From the NCBI GenBank assembly GCA_021018995.1, contig CM037587.1:89711251-89775250 (forward strand): a DNA stretch of 64,000 nucleotides, read 5' to 3'. The notes beneath the pieces were generated by a model. It saw only the letters and a list, made by a program, of their open reading frames with translations. It did not search any database and was not told the origin of the DNA. The translations under genes were made by a program, and so were the position numbers. This DNA comes from Chloranthus sessilifolius. Its lineage: Eukaryota; Streptophyta; Magnoliopsida; Chloranthales; Chloranthaceae. Shown one piece after another: positions 55,281-64,000 of the stretch (positions within the stretch are counted from its first letter, which is position 1; the number at the start of each line of letters is the position of its first letter).

Positions 55281-58200
55281 ACATCATCTTACCCTCCGTC
55301 GTCCTGTAGGGGAAGGAGGAGGATTTTTGGGCCTTATCGAAGGCACCCTTACCCAACCCGTTCCCGAAGGATGTCGTGGGTAGTGGACCTGGCTTACGCT
55401 GATCCCGACTCATCCCCACCACATTCTCCAACCCACTCCCATTCAGGAGAACCCTTCACATCCATCCCTATCACCCTATCCCCTTTTACCATTACCGGCC
55501 CGTTTGGTGCCCCCATTTTTTCCCCCACCACTTCCCAAAATATCCAAAATCACCCTCCTCATTCCCCATCTTTTTCCCAAGCCACTTTTCCCACCATATC
55601 CATGCCAAACCAACCACCCATTCCATCCACATCCGCACCCATGTCCCATTTTCCATCTTCCCCATATAGACCCAATCCACCATCCCTTACCTATGTCACC
55701 TCCACCCCATCCGACCCCCCACAAGTCCCCCCATCTACCTGGGTCATGCCCATTTTTACTGGGGCCATGCCGGATTTTTCCCAAACACCCACACTTTTAA
55801 CCTTCATCATCCCTAAACATCCCTAATCCTTCCCCATCTTTTGTCCCACCTCAACTCTCCGATCCACCCCATATCCCATCACATACCATGGTCATGCCTG
55901 ATTATGCCAGAGTCATGCCCAATTTTCCTTCCACATCCATCCCATCCATGCCCAATCATCCCCTAAATCCATCATCTACACCTGATCTTCCTTCCATGAC
56001 CATGATGGATGAGATGTTTCAAGCCTACTCCTTATGAAAGGCTTCCCAAAATACCTCCCCTCATCCACACCACACATTCATGAACCCATTCCATACCTTA
56101 GCCAACCTCCATGCTTCACTCTCCCATGACCCCCATCAGCCCCCCATAATTCACACCATCCAAAACCCCATCTCCCACATGCCCCAAGGCCCATTGGCCT
56201 AAAACCCTACATTCACCAAGGCCCATTGGCCCAAAACCATCAAAGGCCCATGGCCCAAACCCACCAATGGTCCATGGCCCATACCCCTCAAAACCCAATG
56301 GGCCAGATCTACATACCCCAAGGGCCTATTGCCCAAACCCATACCCAAGGACCCATGGCCCAAACCCATCTAGGGCCCATGGACCATACCTACCAATGGC
56401 CCATGGCCCATACCCCTCAAAAATCAGTGGGCTAGGCCCACATACCGCAAGGGCCCACAGCCCATACCCACCAATGGCCCATGGCCCAAGCCCTCCAAAG
56501 CCCAATGGGCCCTACCCATCAAAGCCTAATGGGTCAAGATCCTCCAAACCCCATGCCCTTTACCCAAACCCAACCTGATCAAGGCCTTGTGGCCCAAACC
56601 TACCCCGAGCCCATGGCCCAAGCCCAATTCTTATACCCTCCATAATACCCCCGAAACTTCACTCACCCCCAACCTTCACAATCGGGTCAAACCCATGCCA
56701 TACCTCAGACCCAATTTTCCCATAGCCCCACACCCCAAGGTCATATCCAAACCTTCCCCCATATCCAATGGCCCCATTAGGCCTCATCCCTAAACCAAAC
56801 TATCACTCATCCCATCACCCCACAACACTTCCCTTTCATTCAAGGGGCTTACCCAACCCATATCCAATCCAATCCCATCCAGTCTATGCAACAACAGTTT
56901 GAGAATCCCGTCCCCACTGCACCTTACATGGATCAGTAGTATGAGGAGGACGAGATCAAAAATAGTGGTGCCTATGTCAGGGTAGTGACCACTGTTAATC
57001 CTCCACTTATAGTTACCCTACCCCCAATTGCCCAGAGCGAGTCCCGACTAGTTGCTGAAAAAGTGCTCCCCGTGTCCAAAGAATCAGAACAATTAAGGGA
57101 ACATCTAGACAAGATCCAGAAACAGTTGTTGAAGATGGGTAGTGCTGAAATACACGCCACAGATTTCACGGATTCGTGTCTATTTGCCGAGGTCCCCCCG
57201 CCCCCCAAATTTAAAATGCCAGTATTCGACAAGTACAATGGCACGGGCAACCCGATAGCACACCTCAAGTTTTATTGTGGGGATATGTGTTAGTACGGGG
57301 GGACGAGAGACTGCTAATAAAAGTCTTTCAGAAAAGTTTAACTGGCCCAGCTCTGAGATGGTTCACGTCTCTTGAACCATCCATGATAAAGACATGGAAA
57401 GACTTGACGCATTTATTCCAAGAACAGTATGTCTACAATACTGATATTTAACCGCTCAAGTCTGATTTAGCTAGGTTGAAATAGAATCCTAATGAGACCT
57501 TCAACGAATATTTGGGGCATTGGAGAGCACTGGCAGCTCAAGTCAGAAACAGAATACCAGATGATGAGCAGATAGAGATGGTTTCAAAGAACACTGCCAG
57601 TAATTTTTGATTTTCTTGTCTACCAATAGCAGTTCAGTTTTACTGATTTGGTAAGGAATGCCAATCACTGTGAGGATGCCATCAGGGAAGGACGGCTCGG
57701 AAAGAATGCTTCAGGGGGACCTAGTGGGGTTAGAAGGTTTACCGAATAGAGAAACGATAGGAGGGCAGGGGTAGAGGTGCAGAATGTGACCAATACCAGG
57801 CCCAATAACATTGTAGTCCCCTTTCAGTTTAAGGCGGCGCAACCAGCTCCCGTCAGACCGGGGCCAGTGCAGAGAGCAGGGAACAGACACGGGGTACAAA
57901 TGACACCGAAAAGGAGAGCCCATTATGATCGTGTTTTTATGCCCTTAGGGCAATCTTTAAGTGTACTTTTACCTTTATTAATTGAAAAGGGATTAGTAAC
58001 TGCGCTCCAACCACAACCTCCTCCCAATCCGATTCCATATAATTTTAACTCGAATACTCATTGTAATTTCCACCAGGGTTCGAGTCGCCCGACTAATCGC
58101 TGCTTCCCATTGAAGCGCGCGATCTAAGATTTAATCGATGCTGGGAAGATCATTCCCCTTGCACCCACCCAAGCAAACCAGCACGCGAATATTCACCAGG

Positions 58201-58977
58201 TGCCTTTGCCACCACACCCTACCAGAATAGCAGGTCCCAGACCCACCATAGGGATGGTGGAGGAGCATGATGATGAGTATGATTTTAACCCCTCTAATTA
58301 CATCAGCAATAGAGAAAAATTTGTGATCCCAAGGCAGCGAGACCGAGAAGAATGAATTATTGGGGTGATCGAGCCCCTGAATGTGGCAGATTATTTCCCT
58401 ACGCCAGCAATTGAGCCCCTAGATCTTAGGGCCTATTTTCCACCATCGACCCCCATTAACTATGTACAAATAAATACGTATCAACCATATTCCACTACCC
58501 CCATCAATTACCTAATAAACCAACAGGCCTCCAATCCTCCACCATCAATAAACTACAAATGGCCTGCGCCCACCCCCATTACCCCCGGTTCAAACACCAA
58601 CAAACTCAACCACCCCTGTCAATTACCTAATGGCCCATCAAACCTCCGATCCCCTGCTAACACCTATCAGCTATCAATGGCCTACTTTTACCCCCTTTCC
58701 CCTAGTACCACCACCCTCAAGCTTCATCACCCCCATTTGGCCCAATATTTCCACTCAATCAGCTACCACTGAAATAAATCAAGTATTGCCCACACCTCCT
58801 GAGCCATCAGTACATGCACTTCAGGTGTCGACAGCCATACCATTTCAGCTCTCAGGACCAACCTATGATCCACATCAGGTCCCACTGAGCTATGAGCAAA
58901 CCAATGCTAACGCCGGCAGCAGCAGCGGGGAGGGGGCAGTGCACTTCATTACCAGATCGGGAAGAATCTCGAAATAG
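55281..58977 (+). pseudogene. gag: A3 gag, broken
   Basis: The frame is open upstream of the ATG at 55371 (YPPSS, RRHPYPTR) as in A1 and A2. Then: MSWVVDLAYADPDSSPPHSP and a Pro/Ser/His-rich region; the 24-bp repeat tract (56180-56640, MAQTHQGP-type); capsid (57100-57700: PPKFKMPVFDKYNGTGNPIA, LKFYCGD). A frameshift at about 57290 breaks it, and LLPLLIEKGLVTALQPQP lies downstream. The zinc-knuckle-like NTHCNFHQGSSRPTNRCF is at about 58050; its usual His (GHP) is Arg (SRP). A proline-rich linker (INTYQPYSTTPINYL) runs to 58977. Confidence 0.87.
56180..56640 (+). repeat. 24-bp coding minisatellite in A3 gag
   Basis: Tandem, diverged 24-bp units; the coding frame gives MAQTHQGP-like repeats, and a shifted frame (HGPNPSRA) is open for over 100 residues. 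Confidence 0.85.
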
Positions 58978-59061
58978 CCTGAGGCAACAATAGTAACAAC
59001 AGCACCAGCACCAGCACGACCAAAGGGAAAGAAGGACAATGCAATCCACCCGTTTGAGAAG

Positions 59062-59861
59062 ATGAGCCGGGAGCAGATTCTCGAGACTCACTTAAGAAGA
59101 ATGCCAACCCATATCACTATCTGGGATCTTTTGATGGCGTCCCCACTCCATTTCCAAGCTCTAGTGGGGGTGTTAAAGAATGTCCATGTGTCCCAACAGG
59201 TGAGCCCAGACGAGGTCGGGAAAATAATTGGACAAGTGATGGCACCCAATGCCATTTTGTTTTTGGACGCAGATCTACCTGAGGAGGGAAACAATCATGC
59301 TAAATCCCTCAATATTACTATTGAATCCGAGAACATGATAATTCCCTTGGTTTTAATTGATAACGGGTCGGCTCAGAATGTGTGCCCATTGAGGACTGCC
59401 ACCAAGATCGGTGTGGACCCCTGTATGCTAAGACCGATAAGGACTAGCAAAGAAAAGAAATAATGGGAGAGGTTGACCTAGAATTAGTAATTTGGCCCAT
59501 GACCTTCTCTATACCTTTTCAAGTGATGGATATCAAATCTTCTTTTAATTTGCTGATAGAACGCCCGTGGTTGCACGAGGTTGGGGCGATACCTTCTACC
59601 CTCCATCAAAAACTAAAATTCATATTTGGGCAGAAGGTGATCACCATCATTGGTGAAGGGCACGATGAGAAAGATAAGGCCACCCACAACATTGAAAATC
59701 CTAAAGTAGTGGATGTGCCACATACTGAGGAACACACCGACCTCCACAGTTTCGAGTATGAGGTGTCGGTAGTAGGCCCAGAACCCCTTAGAAACATCAC
59801 GTCAACAATCGGTGGCGGAATGGAAGCAGTGTTGGCCATGCTCCAGAAATGGGGCTATTAG
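59062..59861 (+). pseudogene. pol: A3 protease region
   Basis: Two abutting frames separated by a stop at 59461. The first ends with the active site (MIIPLVLIDNGSAQNVCPLR); DNGS replaces the usual DTG/DSG. The second has MTFSIPFQVMDIKSSFNLLI and ERPWLHEVGAIPS, where Glu replaces the usual Gly of ILGRPW. It is the same domain as the 288-residue frame of A2. Confidence 0.87.
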
Positions 59862-60360
59862 AAAGGCAAAGGGCTCAGGCCTAGACTACAAGGCAGAAGA
59901 GAGCCAGTTGTTGCCAAGGGGCAGAAAGTCCGATTCAGGGTAGGTTACAAGTCCACAGAGGAAGAGGTCCGAGAGGCCAAAGAGAATGCCAGGGTCGCTA
60001 CAGCTGCAAGAGCTCGAGGAATCAATATAGAAAAGAAACCTCGCCCTAGCCCGCACATTAAGGAATCCTTTGTCAACACTGGGGTTATAAAGATTGATTG
60101 AAATGGGGTAACCCATTTGACCCCATACAAACCCATATCCCCTGTCCATCCCACCAATCCCCACATCTCCCTTCCCAATCTCAAAATAGATCTGGCTTCC
60201 CTATCCCTATTTGAGGAGCAACATTCCATACCTGAATAAACTCCTCCTGTGGTAAACCACCTCAGGACTTTGCTGATGTTTGAGGATGAAATCTTAGATG
60301 AACCTATGGTCAATATGATGGAGGCTGGTCCAGAAGTGTCACATTCTCCAGCCTCCTACA
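59845..60360 (+). pseudogene. A3 G-patch-like linker
   Basis: LQKWGY, then KGLRPRLQGRREPVVAKGQK and RFRVGYKSTEEEV: a pattern like the G-patch (GLG..LQG) that follows the protease in Tat polyproteins, with a stop after the Tyr. The rest is proline-rich linker. Confidence 0.65.
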
Positions 60361-60719
60361 TCTAAAAAGGTAAAGGGGCAGCAAGTCAGGTATATAATTG
60401 GGCATCTTTACCCCAAACTCTGGAAGCAGGGAGTGGCCTACAATTTGGCACCTGTTTTCTAAAAAAAAAATAACCTATAAAAAGTGAGATAAGCCCTTGA
60501 CAGGCAATACCTTGTATATACACAGACTCGTGCTACCAAGGGTCCGTCTCCTAAGAAATACAAAACCTCAAAAACATTGAAAAAATACAAAACCTCAAAA
60601 ACATTGAAAAAATATAAAGACCAAAAATATTATCATTTAAAATTCTAGATAAAACACGCAAAAAGATGCTTTAATTGAAATATCTGTCTCACATAAAATC
60701 CACCCCTTTTCGCTAGAAA
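60361..60719 (+). other. A3 broken linker before RT
   Basis: It contains a 31-bp direct duplication (AAATACAAAACCTCAAAAAC, at 60553-60613). No domain. Confidence 0.6.
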
Positions 60720-61790
60720 TACAAGAAGAGGTAGGAGTTACGAGTCTGGACAAGGATATCCCCTTGGAGGAGCTCCCCAAGGAGCTCCTTGACCGGTTTG
60801 CCGAATTTGAGCATGGCCCTACCCCCAATTGTTGAAGAGACCAAGGACATTAATCTAGGGACTGAGGAGAGTCCCCACATTACCAAAATTGAAATGTCGC
60901 TATCTCCCGAAGAAAGTAAAAGTATGATCTATTTCCTTCAGTCATACCAAGACGTTTTTGCTTGGTCATATGAAGACATGCCTGGTCTGGACTCCAATTT
61001 GGTCGAGCATGAGTTGCCTCTCTATCCTGATATGAAGCCGGTTAAGCAGAAGCTAAGACGTCTCCGACCCGAGTGGATGTTGAAAGTCAAAGATGAGGTC
61101 ATCAAGCAATATGACGCGGGGTTTCTCATGGTATCCAAATACCCGCAGTGGCTAGCCAATATTGTGCCTGGGCCGAAGAAAGATTGAAAGGTCCGCATGT
61201 GTATCGACTTTCGTAATTTGAATAGGGAGAGCCGAAAAGACGATTTCCCATTGCCGCACATCGACATCTTGGTCGACAATACTGCTAAGCACGGGATGCT
61301 TTCTTTTATGGACGGATTCTCAGGATATAATCAGATTAAGATGGCAGAGGCAAATCGAGAGAAGACTGTATTCATCACTCCTTGGGGAACCTTTTGCTAC
61401 AGAGTCATGTTATTCGGGCTGAAGAATGTCGGTGCAATATACCAGAGAGCTATGACCGCACTGTTTCATGACATGATGCACTGAGAAATTGAAGTGTATG
61501 TCAATGATATGATAGCCAAGTCATTGGAGCGAGGCGATCACTTGGTAAACCTCCAGAAGTTGTTTGACAGACTGAGAAAGTATAGGTTATGTCTGAATCT
61601 ACAGAAGTGTGCTTTTGGCGCTATGTCTGAAAAATTGTTAAGATTCATCGTCAGTAGGAGAGGGATCGAGGTCGACCCAGTCAAAGTTAAAGCTATTACA
61701 GAAATGCCACCACCATCTACTAAGAAGGAAGTTAGAGGGTTCTTGGGTAGAATATAATATATCAGTCGGTTCATTGCACAACTAACTCCA
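60720..61790 (+). pseudogene. pol: A3 reverse transcriptase
   Basis: In order: VTSLDKDIPLEELPKELLDR, a frameshift near 60825, DVFAWSYEDMPGLDSNLVEH, PVKQKLRRLRPEWMLKVKDE, PQWLANIVPGPKKD, VRMCIDFRNLNRESRKDDFP, MLSFMDGFSGYNQIKMAEAN and TPWGTFCYRVM. The catalytic site reads EVYVNDMIAKS: Asn for the first Asp. YRLCLNLQKCAFGAMSEKLL and the thumb follow. Stops at three or four places. Confidence 0.92.
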
Positions 61791-62395
61791 ATCCGCACGT
61801 TGATCTTCAAGATACTTCGAAAGAACTTGCCCATTGAATGGAACGATAATTGTCAGGCAGCATTCGATAAAATCAGAAGCTACCTCCTTAACCCACTTGT
61901 GTGGGTACCACCCGAGCCAGGGAGACCACTCTTAATGTATCTCTCCACGACAGAAGTTTCGATGGGATGTGTCTTAGGAAAACATGACGAGACGGGAAGA
62001 AGAGAACAAGCCATTTACTATCTAAGCAAGAAGTTTATTGATTATGAGATGTGCTATTCTCATCTGGAGAAAGCATGCCTGGCTCTTGTATGGGTTACTC
62101 AGAGGCTCCGCCATTACTTGCTATCTCAGGCCATTTTACTTTTGGCCTGAATGGACCCGTTGAAATACTTGTTCGAAAAGCCAGCCCTCACTGGGTGAAC
62201 TACACGCTAGCAACTCTTGTTATCAGAGTTCGACATCACGTACGTCACTCAAAAGTCAATCAAGGGGCAAGCACTCACTGATCATCTTACCACAATCCTT
62301 TTCTATATTATGAACCCTTGAGAACTGAGTTCCCTGATGAGGACATCCTTTTCATGATAGATGACGATATTGAAGAAGCAGAGGAATCTTAGGTA
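61791..62395 (+). pseudogene. pol: A3 RNase H
   Basis: NDNCQAAFDKIRSYLLNP, GRPLLMYLSTTEVSMGCVLG, EQAIYYLSKKFIDYEMCYSH, LALVWVTQRLRHYLLS, then the tether EFDITYVTQKSIKGQALTDH across frame breaks. The Asp in the usual Y.(D/S) catalytic block is Ser (YLSTTE), as in Tat elements where this first domain is often degenerate. Confidence 0.9.
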
Positions 62396-62818
62396 ATGCA
62401 TTTTGACGGGGCCACAAATGTCAAAGGTCGGGGAGTCGGCACTATCCAAATCTCACCAAAAGGATCACACGTACCAGTTTCTATCAAGCTCAACTTCCCC
62501 TGCACAAACAACATGGCCGAATATGAATCTTGTGCCACTGGACTACAGGCAGCTTTGAACTTAAAAGTGACTCACCTAATCATATGCCAGATGAACGGAG
62601 ATTGGAAGATGAAAGATGAAAAACTGATCCCCTACCATGAGCACCTCGAGGATCTGATAGCTTACTTCCAAGCCGTGACATTCTCATATGTCCCTCGGAT
62701 AAGGAATCACTGTGCCGATGCACTAGCAACTTTGGCGTCAATGGTAGAAATCCCTTATGGAGTTGAGATGAAGCATATCATGATCGAGCAAAGGAATGAG
62801 TCGGCCTTCTGCCTATAG
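62396..62818 (+). pseudogene. pol: A3 second (archaeal-like) RNase H
   Basis: MHFDGATNVKGRGVGTIQIS, CTNNMAEYESCATGLQAALN and VTHLIIC, then HEHLEDLIAYFQAVTFSYVP and CADALATLASMVEIP. The catalytic Asp (FDGA) and Glu (MAEYE) are kept. The block between VTHLI and the next part lacks the usual GDSQL line, so about 20 residues are deleted. Two RNase H domains in a row define the Tat lineage. Confidence 0.9.
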
Positions 62819-64000
62819 ATTGAGGAACCTACAAAGCTTGATGATGAGCCACCTTGGTTCTCAGATATCAAGAATTTCCTCGAGACACTAACTTTCCCTG
62901 AGGGTACGTCCAAGACAGATCGACGAACCATTCAACATTTAGCAACAGGCTACGTCATTTGCAGGGAATGCCTTTACAAGCGATCCTACAATAACATCTT
63001 GCTCAGGTGCCTTACTGAGAGTGAAGTGATCAATATCATGAAGGAGATCCATGAGGGAGTATGCAGAGCCCACATCAACGGTCACATGCTTGCTATGAAA
63101 ATTTTATGCCAGGAATACTTTGGACCACTATGGAATCAGATTGCTGCAAACATGTTCAGAAATGTTACAAGTGTCAGGAACACTCCAGTCTGATACACAC
63201 TCCTACCATCGATCTTCACTGCATGACCACTCCTTGGCCATTTGCTACCTGGGGCCTTGACGTCGTCGAAATGATTAATCCGAAAACATCAAACAGACAT
63301 CGATTCATCCTCGTAGCCATTGAATACTTCACCAAGTGGGTAGAAGCGGCGTCATATGCCAACATTACGACCAATCACGTCGAGAAGTTTCTCAAAATAA
63401 TATTGTGTGTCGATTTGGAGTACCCAAGGATATCATCACGGACAACGGCATAAATTTTACGAATAAGCGCATCTGAGCCTTCTGCGAGTAATACAAAATC
63501 AAGAACCATCGCTCATCACCTTATCAGCCTTAAACTAATAGAGCCGTAGAAGCTACAAACAAGACAGTCATTTGCATCCTCGTGAAGATGGTCGTCACTT
63601 ACCGAGATTGGAGTGAGATGCTGCTGTTTGCTTTATAGGCCTACAGAACGTCAATCCGTACCGCTACAAGGGCAACACCATTCTCCCTTGTGTATGGAAC
63701 CGAGGTCATCCTACCGATAGAGGTTGAGGTACCCTCGCTTTGAATCCTCATGGAATCAAGCTTACCTGAAGCAGAGAGAGAGAGATCTCACTTTGACCAA
63801 TTGAACTTATTGGACGAGGAAAGACTCCTTGTCTTACGCCACACTCAAGTCTACCAGGGGCGAATTGCATGCGCTTACAATAAACGTGTCCGCGGTTGAG
63901 ATCTAAAGGTAGGAGACACTGTGTTGAAGAAGATCTTCCCATCCCTCCATGCCGATCCGAGAGGGAAGTTCAAGCCAAACTGAGAAGGACCTTATGTCGT
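62819..64000 (+). pseudogene. pol: A3 integrase, cut by the window end
   Basis: Zinc finger H...HMLAMKILCQEYFGPLW and CYKCQEHSSL (about 63060-63190); core with ATWGLDVVEMINPKTS, ILVAIEYFTKWVEAASYANI, a frameshift near 63405, ITDNGINFTNK and AVEATNKTV (the three acidic residues are kept). WSEMLLFAL.AYRTSIRTAT, FSLVYGTEVILPIEVEVPSL, DTVLKKIFPSLHADPRGKFK and the GPY module (EGPYVV) at the very end; its Trp is a stop. It supports A being Tat-type. Confidence 0.9.

Larger units (their letters stand above)
52299..64000 (+). mobile_element. A3: Tat-type element, 3' end outside
   Basis: Order: LTR, Arg-type primer site, leader, gag, protease, G-patch-like linker, RT, RNase H, second RNase H, integrase (cut by the window end). 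It is the best preserved A copy. It was inserted, in opposite orientation, into the A2 tandem array. Stops and frameshifts show it is inactive. Confidence 0.93.

Noticed and set aside
55476-55784. Gly/Trp-rich minus-strand frame
   Set aside because: Reverse complement of the proline-rich gag N-terminus of A3.

Overview
The window looks like a piece of flowering-plant heterochromatin made almost entirely of nested LTR retrotransposons. I see no free-standing host gene, tRNA, rRNA or prokaryotic feature. The evidence for a plant is the Ty3/gypsy content: Tat/Ogre-type elements with two RNase H domains and Arg-tRNA-like primer sites, an Athila-type element, and plant mobile domain (PMD) genes with GT-AG introns. 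Nearly all reading frames are broken by stops and frameshifts, so these are fossils.

I use these names. C is the oldest host element, a minus-strand Tat-type copy. Its gag starts at 35436, protease-RT-RNase H-integrase run down to about 24200, and an antisense intron-containing PMD gene lies at 8369-10834. A is a second Tat-type family: A1 (1-6441, minus), a solo LTR (17516-19105), A2 (36570-45780, minus, joined to more A sequence to about 52298) and A3 (52299-64000, plus). B is an Athila-type family: a complete copy at 11182-22922 with a perfect 5-bp target duplication, and a broken LTR at 35443-36569. D is a family known here only from long LTRs: a truncated one at 6442-8368 and a complete solo LTR at 24477-26836 with a perfect 5-bp duplication.

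Reconstructed history: C inserted first. D1 then went into C's PMD exon, D2 into C's integrase, full B into C's 3' region, and a further B LTR lies six bases upstream of C's gag ATG. A1 later landed in D1, a solo A LTR in B, the A2 tandem array in the second B LTR, and A3 in the A2 array. C's two LTRs, A1's 3' half and A3's 3' end lie outside the window.

The most unusual signal is a set of imperfect palindromes in family A, spaced 47-48 bp in the best arrays. They occur upstream of the LTR promoter, in the gag leader and upstream of an antisense PMD reading frame. The core fits GCGYANNTAWTANNTRCGC. The sequence of the arms differs between A copies, but both arms change together, so the palindrome is kept. 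This suggests an element-specific DNA- or RNA-level recognition system.
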